From Pseudomonas sp. MM223 (lineage in GTDB: Bacteria; Pseudomonadota; Gammaproteobacteria; Pseudomonadales; Pseudomonadaceae), in assembly GCA_947090765.1 (NCBI GenBank), contig OX352322.1, positions 5,821,001 through 5,885,000 on the forward strand: DNA of 64,000 nucleotides. The letters are read 5' to 3'. The position numbers and the translations under genes were made by a program. This document shows, piece after piece, positions 1 to 8,186 of this stretch (its first letter is position 1; every line of letters starts with the position of its first letter). The notes under the pieces were generated by a model that did no database searches, was not told where the DNA came from, and worked only from the letters and a program-made list of their open reading frames with translations.

Positions 1-51
1 CCTACGCAAAAAAATCCAAAATAATCGTGGCGAGGGGATTGACTACGAAAT

Positions 52-70
52 GAGAATCGTTATGATTATC
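52..70 (+). promoter_or_regulatory. Fur box upstream of PrrF
   Basis: GAGAATCGTTATGATTATC matches the 19-bp Fur consensus (GATAATGATAATCATTATC) at 14 of 19 positions. It ends directly before the start of a PrrF-like RNA, where iron-bound Fur would block transcription. No separate -35/-10 pair could be assigned with confidence. Confidence 0.8.
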
Positions 71-72
71 AC

Positions 73-186
73 AGCTGGTCGCGAGACTGGTTGGATAAGC
101 TAAGAGCCCCTGGTTCGGACTCTCAGATTATCTCCTCATCAGGCTAATCACGGTTATTGACCCGGCTTTTTGCCGGGTCTTTTTTT
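73..186 (+). ncRNA. prrF: PrrF iron-responsive small RNA
   Basis: PrrF RNAs are Fur-repressed, Hfq-dependent RNAs of Pseudomonas that repress iron-rich proteins when iron is scarce, the functional counterpart of RyhB. The sequence shows the family 5' segment (CTGGTCGCGAG), the central conserved core (GAGCCCCTGGTTCGGACTCT, then a TCTCCTCATCAGGCTAATCA block) and a GC-rich terminator with a T run. A Fur box lies immediately upstream. P. putida carries two unlinked prrF copies and I recognise one here. It is probably the copy next to the heme genes, often called prrF2. The exact 5' end is inferred. Confidence 0.92.
159..186 (+). terminator. Rho-independent terminator of PrrF
   Basis: Perfect 8-bp stem GACCCGGC / GCCGGGTC with a five-T loop, followed by seven T residues. 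It faces the 3' end of the convergent ChaN-like gene. Confidence 0.93.
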
Positions 187-231
187 GCCTGCGGTTTCAG
201 TGCCGCCTGCTCGGCTTAAGCACCGCTCACA

Positions 232-1116
232 CTACTGTCGAAACTGCGCACAATAATCCTGCTCTGGCATGGCCGCCGTGTACCACACGTAATCAGCCTC
301 GCCTGGCTCAACCTGCTCGCCCACCTCGGCAAGCAGCAGTACCTTGCTCTCCCCCAACGCCCCAAGGTCAGCCAGGTGCAAAGGTATGCCCAGGTCCTTG
401 CGCACGTGATAGGCCCCGGCAAACAGCAGTGCCGGCTGCGGCGCCGAGAGCAAACGCTCGGCCATGCGCCGGTCGCGCTGCTGCTGCACGGCCAGCATCG
501 CCGGCAACTGGCTTTCCGGCAGCATCCCGCAATGCCCGGCGCGTACCTGCTCAAGCAAGGCAGCCTTTACCGCCGGCGCATTGGACTTTTCGCCCGTCAA
601 CGAGGCGGGTTTTCGATAGGCCTGGCGCATCTCGCCAGGCGACAGGTTGGCCGCCAACAGTGGTACCTGCTGCTGCAAGGCCTCACGCACTATCGGCCTG
701 TACAGCTGCCAATCCCACCCCTCCTGCCAGGCCAGCGCCTTGGGCAAGTCTGCCGGCACGGGCTGCCCCTGAACCTTGTCGACCAGTGGTTGCTGTTCGG
801 GTTGCAACATTTCCAGCAAGAGGCTGCCTTGCGCGCGCTGCCCCTGCAACGCACGCAGCAGCCAAAGTTGCAGCGCATGATGGTCCGGGTTGTCGTGTTT
901 TTCGCCCACCAGCACACGAGGGGCGCCTTCCAGGTGCTGCACCAGTTGCTCAGGGCTGATCGCCTGGCCACTGGCAAGGTCGATGATGTGCCCCAAGTCG
1001 GCATGCGTGCGCCCCTCACTGCTCTGCCAAGGGGGTAGCGGGGGCAGGCTGGCCTGGCAGCCCCCCAGTGACAACATCAGGCAAAGCGAGAAACCGCACA
1101 GCAGCAGATGACGCAT
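232..1116 (-). CDS. ChaN-family heme/iron-regulated lipoprotein
   Basis: A 294-residue lipoprotein of the ChaN (Tiki-superfamily) family, whose members are surface or outer-membrane heme-binding proteins. The N-terminus is a signal peptide ending in the lipobox LGGC (Cys near residue 20). The conserved GEKHDNPDHH motif typical of ChaN follows. The ATG at 1116 has an AGGAGG eight bases upstream; a TTG two codons earlier is also possible. It is the last gene of the hmuTUV operon, 6 bp after hmuV, so it probably handles heme at the cell envelope. Its 3' end faces PrrF. A Pseudomonas gene in this position is sometimes called phuW. Confidence 0.85.
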   Translation of the reverse strand: MRHLLLCGFSLCLMLSLGGCQASLPPLPPWQSSEGRTHADLGHIIDLASGQAISPEQLVQHLEGAPRVLVGEKHDNPDHHALQLWLLRALQGQRAQGSLLLEMLQPEQQPLVDKVQGQPVPADLPKALAWQEGWDWQLYRPIVREALQQQVPLLAANLSPGEMRQAYRKPASLTGEKSNAPAVKAALLEQVRAGHCGMLPESQLPAMLAVQQQRDRRMAERLLSAPQPALLFAGAYHVRKDLGIPLHLADLGALGESKVLLLAEVGEQVEPGEADYVWYTAAMPEQDYCAQFRQ

Positions 1117-1128
1117 GGGCAATGCCTC

Positions 1129-1896
1129 CTAACGGGCGATGATCAGCGGATGCCCACGCTCCGGGTGCGCCTGCACCAGCACATCGATACCGTAGACCGC
1201 CTTTAACGCCTCTGGTGTCAGCACCTCTTCGGGCGAGGCAAACGCGTGACAGCGCCCCTGCTCCAGCAACAGGATACGGTCACAGTAGCGCGCGGCCAGG
1301 TTAAGGTCATGCAGGATCACCAGCACCGCAGCGCCGCGGTCGGCGAAGCGGCGCACGGACTCCAGGGTCGTGTGCTGGTGCAGTGGGTCGAGCATCGAGG
1401 TCGGTTCATCGAGTAGCAACGTAGTGCCCTCCTCGCCCGGCCACAGCTGCGCCAGCACGCGGGCCAGGTGCACCCGCTGCCGCTCGCCACCGGACAACGC
1501 CAGGTAACTGCGCTCTACCAGGTGCCAGGCATCCGCTGCCTGCAACGCCGCTTCGACAATTTCTGCATCGCGCCGCTGCCCGGTGCCGTGAGGCATGCGC
1601 CCCATGCCCACCACTTCCTCGACCCGGAACGAGAAACCCAGGCTGGACACCTGCGGCAATACGGCCAGGCGCCTGGCCCGCTCCTGCCCAGGCCAATCGG
1701 TCAAGGGGCGGCCCTGCAGCGTCACCCGCCCACGATCGGGCGCCAGCTCGCCACATAGCACACCCAGCAGGCTGCTCTTGCCGGCACCGTTGGGGCCGAG
1801 CACACCCACCACCTGCCCCGGGCTCAACTGCAGGTCAATCTCGTGCAGCACTTCATTGCTTCCCCGCCGCAGGTGCAGGCCTTCGACTTGCAACAT
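1129..1896 (-). CDS. hmuV: Heme ABC transporter ATP-binding protein HmuV
   Basis: The 255-residue ATPase of a heme/hemin importer, which sits on the cytoplasmic side of the inner membrane and powers HmuU. Walker A (GPNGAGKSS, about residues 34-42), the ABC signature (LSGGERQR, about 136) and Walker B with catalytic Glu (LLLDEP) are all visible. The length is normal for the HmuV/FecE group. Its ATG overlaps the stop of hmuU (TGATG), which indicates translational coupling. The heme assignment rests on the operon partners and on the FecCD-type permease; cobalamin or ferrisiderophore ATPases look similar. Confidence 0.92.
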   Translation of the reverse strand: MLQVEGLHLRRGSNEVLHEIDLQLSPGQVVGVLGPNGAGKSSLLGVLCGELAPDRGRVTLQGRPLTDWPGQERARRLAVLPQVSSLGFSFRVEEVVGMGRMPHGTGQRRDAEIVEAALQAADAWHLVERSYLALSGGERQRVHLARVLAQLWPGEEGTTLLLDEPTSMLDPLHQHTTLESVRRFADRGAAVLVILHDLNLAARYCDRILLLEQGRCHAFASPEEVLTPEALKAVYGIDVLVQAHPERGHPLIIAR

Positions 1897-2934
1897 CAGC
1901 TGCGCCCTCGTATCAGCAGGAACAAAAAGAACGGCGCACCGATAAAGGCCGTGACAATACCAATCGGCAACTCGGCAGGCGCCAGCACCAGCCGCGCAGC
2001 CAGGTCGGCGAACAGCATCAGCACGCCCCCCGCCAGTAACGAGGCGGGTAGCACCACGCGGTGATCAGGCCCGGCCAGCAAGCGCACCAGGTGCGGCACC
2101 ACCAGGCCGATGAAACCGATCAGCCCCGCAGCAGCCACTGCCGCCCCCACACCCAGCGCCGTGCAGAACACCAGTTCGCGCTTGAGCCTCTCCACGTCAA
2201 CGCCCAGGTGACGCGCCTCAGAACTCACCCAGCAACAGGGCATTAAGCGCCTTGGCCCGGCGTGGCAGCCACACCGCCACCCCCGCCGCCACCAGCAGCA
2301 ACGGCCACAGCCGTTCGTAGCTGGCTCCGTTCAGGCTGCCAAGGTTCCAGAACGTCAGCGTGCGCAGGGTGGCGTCGTCGGCCAGGTAAGAGAACAGCCC
2401 GACGGCCGCGCCACCCAACGCAGTCATGGCCACGCCAGCCAGCAGCATCGTGGCGACGTTGGTCTGGCCATCGCGCCGCCCCAGGCGGTAGACCAGCGCC
2501 GTTACCCCAAGCCCCCCTACAAACGCGCAGAACGACAGCAAATAAGGCGCGAAAGCCTCCGGCATGCCGCCAAACCAGGCACCACCGACAATGGCGACCG
2601 CGGCCCCCATCGCGGCCCCGGCGGCAACCCCCACCAGCCCCGGGTCGGCCAACGGGTTGCGGAACAGCCCCTGCATGGCCACGCCGGACAGCGCCAGCAC
2701 CGCACCCACCGCCAGCCCCAGCAGGGTACGCGGCAGGCGAATCTGGCCCAGGATCATCTCGGCCTGTTGCAGGCCGTCAGCCGCAATCGGCAGCCCCAGC
2801 AGGCGCAGGCCGGCACGCAAGGTATCGAACAGAGGCAAGCTGACCGGCCCCAGCGCCAGCGACAGCCAGACCGCCAACAGGCACAACAGGCTCAGGCAAA
2901 TGAACAACGTACGTGGCTGGACCCGCTGCTTCAT
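1896..2934 (-). pseudogene. hmuU: Heme ABC transporter permease HmuU, frameshifted
   Basis: A FecCD-family inner-membrane permease split by one extra base. Residues 1 to about 237 (signal-anchor, then helices with the PLADPGLVGVAAGAA motif) read in one frame and end ...LLLGEF-stop. The remainder (SEARHLGVDVERLKRE onward, including GLIGFIGLVVPHLVR and the RGRS end) is in the next frame. Removing one T from TGAGTTCTGAGG on the minus strand (an extra A at 2222-2223 on the plus strand) restores a 345-residue protein of normal length. Both halves look under full purifying selection, with no other damage. A sequencing error is therefore likelier than real decay. hmuT overlaps the start by 4 bp and hmuV overlaps the stop. 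Confidence 0.88.
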
Positions 2935-3815
2935 TGTGCAAAGCTGGCCTGGGCTGCCGGGTAGAAGGTGGCAGCCAGCGACTGCAAGGTCGATGGCAGG
3001 CGTGGGCCGAGCCCACCTACCAGCAGCGTCGGGTCCAGTGACACCAGGCGTTTCTCACGCACAGCCCGCGAGGCAGCCAGCGCGGGGTTTTCTTTCAACA
3101 GCGCCTGCAAGGCCTGCTCATCGGCCAGCGCCCGGTCGGAAAACACGATCACATCCGGGTCAAGCGCCGCCAAGGCTTCGTTGGAGAAGTTCTTGTAGCC
3201 CTGATGCTCTGCCAGGTTGTGCCCGCCTGCCTGGCCCAGCAGCCAGTCGCCCGCAGTACCCTGCCCGGCGATCAGCGGCTTGGCCCCGGCATGGCCGACC
3301 AGCAGCAACACCCCAGGTGCCTTTTGCCCGGCCTGAGCCTGTTTGACCTTGGCCTGCACAGCCTCCAGCTGCTGGTGGTAACCCGCTGCCAACGCCGAAG
3401 CCTGCTGCTCTGCGCCCAGCAACTGCCCCAGATGCTTGAGGTTTTCATCCACCGCCGCCAGTTCGGCCTTGCTGGAGAACAACTCGACCCGCACGCCGGC
3501 CTTGCGGATTTGCGCCAGTACCGGCGGCGGGCCCATTTCCTCGGTACCCACCAGTACATCCGGGCGCAGGCTAAGAATGCCTTCAGCCGACAACTGCCGC
3601 TGGTAGCCCACGCTGGGCAATGATTTCAGCGATGCCGGGTGTTGGCTGGTGGTGTCCACACCGACCAGCCGCGCTTCACCGCCCAGTGCGGTTATCCATT
3701 CGCTCAGGGCGCCCCCCGCGCTTACCCAGCGTTGCGGCAACTCGGCCGCCAGGGCCTGGGTGGAGAGCACAAGGCTTGCGCACAGGGCGAGCAAGGCGAC
3801 TGGACGGCGCATCAT
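2931..3815 (-). CDS. hmuT: Heme ABC transporter periplasmic substrate-binding protein HmuT
   Basis: A 294-residue periplasmic binding protein of the BtuF/HmuT type. The signal peptide (MMRRPVALLALC..., cleavage near ALA-AELP) is followed by the two-lobed fold, with motifs such as RWVSAGGALSEWITALG and LRPDVLVGTEEMGPP. It should deliver heme from the periplasm to HmuUV. It is the first gene of the operon, overlaps hmuU by 4 bp and is preceded by a Fur box at 3907-3925, so iron repression is expected. No TonB-dependent heme receptor or cytoplasmic HmuS lies alongside, so the outer-membrane receptor must be elsewhere. Confidence 0.9.
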   Translation of the reverse strand: MMRRPVALLALCASLVLSTQALAAELPQRWVSAGGALSEWITALGGEARLVGVDTTSQHPASLKSLPSVGYQRQLSAEGILSLRPDVLVGTEEMGPPPVLAQIRKAGVRVELFSSKAELAAVDENLKHLGQLLGAEQQASALAAGYHQQLEAVQAKVKQAQAGQKAPGVLLLVGHAGAKPLIAGQGTAGDWLLGQAGGHNLAEHQGYKNFSNEALAALDPDVIVFSDRALADEQALQALLKENPALAASRAVREKRLVSLDPTLLVGGLGPRLPSTLQSLAATFYPAAQASFAQ

Positions 3816-3906
3816 CGGGTTCCTTCTGAAGGCGAGCCGCGCGCCTTGTGGCGGGCGGCAGAACTGCGCACCATAGATGGCCAGGCGCAGCGAATGCGGG
3901 CAATTT

Positions 3907-3925
3907 GATAATTATTCGCATTGAA
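3907..3925 (-). promoter_or_regulatory. Fur box upstream of hmuT
   Basis: Read on the minus strand, TTCAATGCGAATAATTATC matches the 19-bp Fur consensus at 13 positions, with the right half (ATTATC) intact. It lies about 90 bp upstream of hmuT and about 40 bp upstream of the divergent Rieske gene. Confidence 0.65.
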
Positions 3926-3963
3926 GCGTCAAGTCATCATCTGTTTCATGAGTCGTCCTTGCC

Positions 3964-4308
3964 ATGCACTTCCTTTGTACCTCCCACGCTCTGGCCGAAG
4001 GCCAAAGCCGCGCCTTCAGCGTAGACGGCCTCGAACTGTTCGGCGTGCGCCGCCACGGCCAGGTCTACCTGTACCGCAACCGCTGCCCGCACCGCGGCAT
4101 TGCGCTGAACTGGGCACAAGATGAATTTCTCGATGACAGCGCCAGCCTCATCCACTGCGCCCACCATGGCGCTCTATTTCTGGTCGAAAGCGGCGAGTGC
4201 GTGGCCGGGCCCTGCGAGGGTGAGCACTTGCAGGCCCAGGGCTGTCACGAAGACAGCCAGGGCATCTGGCTCACGGTGCGAGCAGCACCGGCAGGCGGCG
4301 ATCAATGA
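3964..4308 (+). CDS. Small Rieske [2Fe-2S] protein
   Basis: A 114-residue stand-alone Rieske ferredoxin. The cluster ligands are Cys41-Pro-His43 and Cys65-X2-His68, spaced as in the family (C-X-H...C-X2-H), with the GALF tail after the second box. No signal or membrane segment is seen, so it is probably a cytoplasmic electron carrier, or the ferredoxin-like partner of an unidentified oxygenase or reductase. The last 38 bp overlap the convergent 3' end of sfsA. Its promoter region faces the hmuT Fur box, so iron control is possible but unproven. The physiological partner cannot be named from the sequence. Confidence 0.85.
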   Translation: MHFLCTSHALAEGQSRAFSVDGLELFGVRRHGQVYLYRNRCPHRGIALNWAQDEFLDDSASLIHCAHHGALFLVESGECVAGPCEGEHLQAQGCHEDSQGIWLTVRAAPAGGDQ

Positions 4309-4984
4309 CAATGCCTTCGGCGTCCAGGCGGGTGCCATAGGCCAGCACTTCCACCCCGTCCGCCACCGCCGCACGCAGGGCCTGGGCATAGGCTGCGTCG
4401 ATTTCCTCGGCCGGGCGTACGGCATCGATGCCTGTCAGGTTCACGCAATACAACTGCACCGCCCGCACACCTTGCCGGGCCAGCTTCGCCAGCTCGCGCA
4501 GGTGCTTAGCACCACGCTGAGTCACTGCATCGGGGAAGGCGGCGACCGTGCTGTCGGGGTAACCCAAGGTCACACTCTTGACCTCGACATACGCTGGGGC
4601 ACCGTCGAACTCCAGGCGAAAGTCAATGCGGCTGCTTTCCTCACCGTACGCCACCTCGCGCTTGAGCGCGGTGAAACCGGCCAGTTCGGCAATAACGCCG
4701 GCCCGTAGCGCCTCTTCGACCAGCGCATTGGCCCGGCCAGTGTTCACACAGGCCAGCCGCCCCTGCGGGGTTTCGCTGATTTCCCAGGTGCCCGGCAGTT
4801 TGCGTTTGGGGTCGTTGGAGCGGCTAAACCACACCTGCCCGCCTTCACGCATGCAGTTGAGCATGGAACCGGTGTTCGGGCAGTGAATGGTCAGCTGTTC
4901 GCCGCTGGCCAGTTCGATATCGGCCAGAAAGCGTTTGTAACGGCGCAGCAGCCGGCCCTGTTCAAGCGAAGGAGAGAAACGCAT
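4271..4984 (-). CDS. sfsA: Sugar fermentation stimulation protein homologue SfsA
   Basis: A 237-residue SfsA family protein of normal length. Characteristic stretches are the N-terminal [21 protein letters not shown], the motif IHCPNTGSM, and EVKSVTL followed by [13 protein letters not shown], which fits the nuclease-like core proposed for the family. In E. coli the gene was linked to maltose metabolism and nucleic-acid binding; its biochemical role is not settled. The ATG overlaps the stop of the upstream aminotransferase (ATGA), so the two are co-translated. In many gammaproteobacteria sfsA lies next to dksA, as here. Confidence 0.93.
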   Translation of the reverse strand: MRFSPSLEQGRLLRRYKRFLADIELASGEQLTIHCPNTGSMLNCMREGGQVWFSRSNDPKRKLPGTWEISETPQGRLACVNTGRANALVEEALRAGVIAELAGFTALKREVAYGEESSRIDFRLEFDGAPAYVEVKSVTLGYPDSTVAAFPDAVTQRGAKHLRELAKLARQGVRAVQLYCVNLTGIDAVRPAEEIDAAYAQALRAAVADGVEVLAYGTRLDAEGIVIDRRLPVLLAP

Positions 4985-6156
4985 CAGCCTTGCCAGCTCC
5001 GCAGGCCACGGGCAATACGCTGTACCGCCTCTTCCAGGCGCGGCAGGCTCTGGGTGTAGGCAAAGCGCACATGGTGCCCGGCCAGGTGGCGACCGAAGTC
5101 CAGGCCCGGCGTAAAGGCCACGTGCTCGGTTTCCAGGAAGTGCCGGCAGAAGGCAAACGCATCACCGCCAAAGGCGCTGATATCGGCATACAGGTAAAAC
5201 GCCCCCTGCGGCTCGACGGCAATGTGAAAGCCCAGCTCGCGCAGGGCGGGCAACAGATAGTCGCGGCGGCGGGCGAACTCGGCGCGGCGCTCTTCGAAAA
5301 TGGCCAGGCTCTCGGGCTGGAAGCATGCCAGCGCAGCATGCTGGGCCATGCTCGGTGCGCTGATGTACAGGTTCTGCGCCAGCTTCTCCAGGTCGGCCAC
5401 CGCGCCGGGTGGCGCCACCAGCCAGCCAAGGCGCCAACCGGTCATGCCGTAATACTTGGAAAAACTATTCAGGACGAACGCCGAGTCGTCGACTTCCAGC
5501 ACGCTTGGTGCGTCCATGCCATAGGTGAGGCCATGGTAGATCTCGTCCACCACCAGGTGGCCATGGCGCTCATGGGTGGCCTTTGCAAGGCTGGCCAACG
5601 CTTCGCGCCCCAGCACGGTGCCGGTCGGGTTAGCCGGCGAAGCGACCAGGGCACCGACGCTATCCTTGTCCCAGTAGCGCTCTACCAGGTCGGCGGTCAG
5701 CTGGTAATTCACTTCCGGGCCCACCGGCACCAGCTGCGCCCCGCCCTCCACCAGGCGCAGGAAGTGGCGATTGCACGGGTAACCCGGATCGGCCAGCAGC
5801 CAGTGCTTGCCCGGGTCGACCAGCAGGCTGCTGGCCAGCAGCAGTGCACCAGAGCCACCCGGGGTAATAAGGATGCGCTCCGGGTCGATATTCAAGCCAT
5901 AACGCTGGCCATAGAAGCCGGCAATCGCTTCACGCAGTGCCGGCAGGCCACGTGCGGCGGTGTAGCGGGTGTGCCCGGCGGCCAGTGCCGCCTGCCCGGC
6001 AGCGACAATGGGCGCAGCCGTAGTAAAGTCTGGCTCGCCGATTTCCAGGTGGATCACGTCGTGCCCGGCCGCCTGCAACTCGTTGGCCCGGGCCAGCAGC
6101 GCCATGACGTGAAAGGGTTCGATGGCGCGGCTGCGCGCACTGTAGGGGTGGGCCAT
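4984..6156 (-). CDS. PLP-dependent aminotransferase, class I/II
   Basis: A 390-residue fold-type I aminotransferase. It shows the substrate/PLP region [11 protein letters not shown] near residue 36, PANPTGTVL (Asn contacting PLP), VVDEIYHGL, and the Schiff-base lysine in [16 protein letters not shown]. The sequence resembles the aspartate/alanine-type aminotransferases of Pseudomonas that sit next to sfsA-dksA; the amino-acid substrate cannot be deduced. It starts at ATG with a typical [16 protein letters not shown]-terminus, is transcribed divergently from dksA, and overlaps sfsA by 4 bp downstream. Confidence 0.9.
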   Translation of the reverse strand: MAHPYSARSRAIEPFHVMALLARANELQAAGHDVIHLEIGEPDFTTAAPIVAAGQAALAAGHTRYTAARGLPALREAIAGFYGQRYGLNIDPERILITPGGSGALLLASSLLVDPGKHWLLADPGYPCNRHFLRLVEGGAQLVPVGPEVNYQLTADLVERYWDKDSVGALVASPANPTGTVLGREALASLAKATHERHGHLVVDEIYHGLTYGMDAPSVLEVDDSAFVLNSFSKYYGMTGWRLGWLVAPPGAVADLEKLAQNLYISAPSMAQHAALACFQPESLAIFEERRAEFARRRDYLLPALRELGFHIAVEPQGAFYLYADISAFGGDAFAFCRHFLETEHVAFTPGLDFGRHLAGHHVRFAYTQSLPRLEEAVQRIARGLRSWQG

Positions 6157-6366
6157 GACCTTCTCTCAATTGGGTCTAAACTGGAGATTCTACCTCTGCA
6201 CGCCACCGAACGTACGGCTCGCGCCGGTGTCAACAAGCAGGATCGGGCGGGGTAGCGCACCCCCGATCTATCTGGTAAGTTCGGCGGCTCGCAGTCGCAG
6301 GACCGGCGGTCGCCGGAGATGGAGCATCCTGCGCATTGGATCAGATGAGTGAGAGGCGGTCTATTC

Positions 6367-6813
6367 ATGTCCACCGTAGAAAAGCAAAAAACCGGTCAAA
6401 CCATGTACGGTGTCGAGCCCTATAAAGAGACCAAGGGCGAAGAGTACATGGGTGAGCCCATGAAGAAGCACTTCACCAAGCTTCTCAATGCCTGGAAAGG
6501 CGAGCTCATGCAGAGTGTGGATCGCACCGTAGACCACATGAAGGATGAAGCTGCGAACTTCCCGGACCCGGCCGACCGTGCCAGCCAGGAAGAAGAATTT
6601 GCTCTGGAGCTGCGCAACCGCGACCGCGAGCGCAAGCTGATCAAGAAAATCGACAAGACCCTGCAGAAGATCCAGGACGAAGATTACGGCTGGTGTGAAT
6701 CGTGCGGTATCGAGATCGGCCTGCGCCGTCTGGAAGCCCGCCCTACTGCCGACCTGTGCTTCGACTGCAAGGAAATCGCCGAGAAAAAGGAAAAAACGGT
6801 CGGCAAAGGCTGA
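6367..6813 (+). CDS. dksA: RNA polymerase-binding transcription factor DksA
   Basis: A 148-residue DksA. It binds in the RNA polymerase secondary channel and works with ppGpp to repress rRNA promoters and activate amino-acid and stress promoters. A coiled-coil N-terminal half (residues about 35-110, with the acidic DEAANFPDPADRASQ tip region) precedes the zinc finger CESC...CFDC. The ATG at 6367 follows GAGAGG with good spacing and gives the family's MYGVEPYKETKGEEYMGEP start; an upstream in-frame ATG at 6349 adds six unlikely residues. A terminator-like hairpin separates it from gluQ. Confidence 0.97.
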   Translation: MSTVEKQKTGQTMYGVEPYKETKGEEYMGEPMKKHFTKLLNAWKGELMQSVDRTVDHMKDEAANFPDPADRASQEEEFALELRNRDRERKLIKKIDKTLQKIQDEDYGWCESCGIEIGLRRLEARPTADLCFDCKEIAEKKEKTVGKG

Positions 6814-6828
6814 TCTTTCTTCCACCTG

Positions 6829-6853
6829 AACGGGGCGCTTCATGCGCCCCGTT
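6829..6853 (+). terminator. Hairpin terminator after dksA
   Basis: AACGGGGCGC / GCGCCCCGTT forms a 10-bp perfect stem with a 5-base loop, but only GCATTTAT follows, so the T run is weak. Termination may be partial, with some read-through into gluQ 9 bp later. Confidence 0.6.
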
Positions 6854-6861
6854 GCATTTAT

Positions 6862-7764
6862 ATGCCCAGCCAGACCATGACCAACTCCAGCTACATCGGG
6901 CGCTTCGCCCCCACCCCCAGCGGCTTCCTGCACTTCGGCTCGCTGGTCGCCGCCCTCGCCTCCTGGCTCGATGCCCGCGCCGTCAACGGCCGCTGGCTGC
7001 TGCGCATGGAAGACACCGACCCACCCCGGGAAATGCCCGGGGCCCGTGATGCAATCCTGCAAACCCTGGAGCGTTACGGGCTGGAATGGGATGGCGAGGT
7101 GGTGTTCCAGAGCCAGCGCCACGATGCCTATGCCGCAGTAGTCGACCGCCTGTTCAACATGGGCCTGGCCTACGCCTGTACCTGTTCGCGCAAGCAGCTG
7201 GAGGGTTACAACGGCATCTACCCAGGCCTGTGCCGCAACGCCGGTCATGCCCGCGAAGGTGCCGCGATCCGCTTGCGCGTGCCAGAGCTGATCTACCGCT
7301 TTACCGACCGGGTGCAGGGTGAGTACCAGCAACACCTGGGGCGTGAGGTGGGCGACTTTGTCATCCAGCGCCGCGACGGGCTGTATGCGTACCAACTGGC
7401 GGTAGTGCTGGACGATGCCTGGCAAAGTGTTACCGACATCGTGCGCGGCGCCGACCTGCTCGACAACACCCCGCGCCAGCTGTACCTGCAGGAGTTGCTG
7501 GGCTTCTCCCAGCCGCGTTACCTGCATATACCGCTGATCGTGCAGCCGGATGGGCACAAGCTGGGCAAGTCGTACCGTTCGCCGCCATTGCAGGCGGAGC
7601 ATGCTACACCGCTGTTGTTGCGGGCATTGCGGGCACTGGGGCAGGAAGCAGACCCCGACTTGCTGCTGGCTACGCCGGCTGAAGTGTTGGCGATAGCCCG
7701 CAAGCAGTGGCGGCCGGAGGCGATTGCGCAGCGGACCACGGTGCCAGAAGCTGATTTGCGCTGA
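6862..7764 (+). CDS. gluQ: Glutamyl-Q tRNA(Asp) synthetase
   Basis: A 300-residue truncated glutamyl-tRNA synthetase paralogue that attaches glutamate to queuosine-34 of tRNA-Asp. It has the catalytic HIGH-like segment (APTPSGFLHFGSL), zinc-binding cysteines (CTCSRKQL ... CRN) and a KLGKSY motif equivalent to KMSKS, but lacks the anticodon-binding domain of GltX, which is why it is short. The position after dksA is conserved across gammaproteobacteria. Translation could also begin at the ATG at 6880. Confidence 0.95.
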   Translation: MPSQTMTNSSYIGRFAPTPSGFLHFGSLVAALASWLDARAVNGRWLLRMEDTDPPREMPGARDAILQTLERYGLEWDGEVVFQSQRHDAYAAVVDRLFNMGLAYACTCSRKQLEGYNGIYPGLCRNAGHAREGAAIRLRVPELIYRFTDRVQGEYQQHLGREVGDFVIQRRDGLYAYQLAVVLDDAWQSVTDIVRGADLLDNTPRQLYLQELLGFSQPRYLHIPLIVQPDGHKLGKSYRSPPLQAEHATPLLLRALRALGQEADPDLLLATPAEVLAIARKQWRPEAIAQRTTVPEADLR

Positions 7765-7773
7765 GGCTTTACC

Positions 7774-7867
7774 GGCCCTATCGCCGGCAAGCCAGCTCCC
7801 ACAGGTCCAGCACTCCGCTGAGGATTAACGGGGATCCTGTGGGAGCTGGCTTGACGGCGATAGGGCC
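7774..7867. repeat. REP doublet (inverted pair) after gluQ
   Basis: Two 32-nt arms (7774-7805 and 7836-7867) are inverted copies with one mismatch, each carrying the GGGAGCTGGCTTGCCGGCG core common in P. putida REP elements. The 30-bp centre is unrelated. As RNA it would fold into a long hairpin that could protect or end the gluQ message. Confidence 0.85.
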
Positions 7868-7966
7868 AGAACAGGCTAACCACACCTGAAAAACAAAAGC
7901 CCAATAAATTCAAACCCTTGGCTAACCTCACCGATTCCCGCTAGCATCCCCCCCGCCATTTGCGCC

Positions 7967-7975
7967 AATAATAAG
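7967..7975 (+). promoter_or_regulatory. Candidate Hfq/Crc A-rich (CA) motif before cbrX
   Basis: AATAATAAG fits the AAnAAnAA motif bound by Hfq with Crc and lies about 35 nt upstream of the cbrX start. It could make cbrX-cbrA translation subject to catabolite repression. The position, somewhat far from the start codon, makes this tentative. Confidence 0.35.
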
Positions 7976-8009
7976 TTCAAGCCCGCAGCGCCCAACCATC
8001 GAGGCCAGC

Positions 8010-8186
8010 ATGTACATCTATCGTTTGGTCCTGCTTCTGGTCGTGGGGATCTACCTGTTCTCCCCGGCCATCATGGACTGGTGGATCGAACCGACCGGAG
8101 CCTGGTACCGCCCTTACCTGCTCTGGCTGATCCTGATCGTCGTCACCTTCATCCTGCAGAGCCAACGAGATGCCGATGAGCTTTAG
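8010..8186 (+). CDS. cbrX: Small membrane protein CbrX
   Basis: A 58-residue hydrophobic protein with two membrane segments (about residues 5-22 and 36-50) and a short charged tail ending SQRDADEL. Its last 17 bp overlap the start of cbrA in another frame (ATG of cbrA at 8170, stop of cbrX at 8186), so translation is coupled. A small ORF at this place upstream of cbrA has been described in Pseudomonas as cbrX. Whether the peptide itself works with the CbrA membrane domain, or mainly serves translation control, cannot be told from sequence. Confidence 0.8.
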   Translation: MYIYRLVLLLVVGIYLFSPAIMDWWIEPTGAWYRPYLLWLILIVVTFILQSQRDADEL

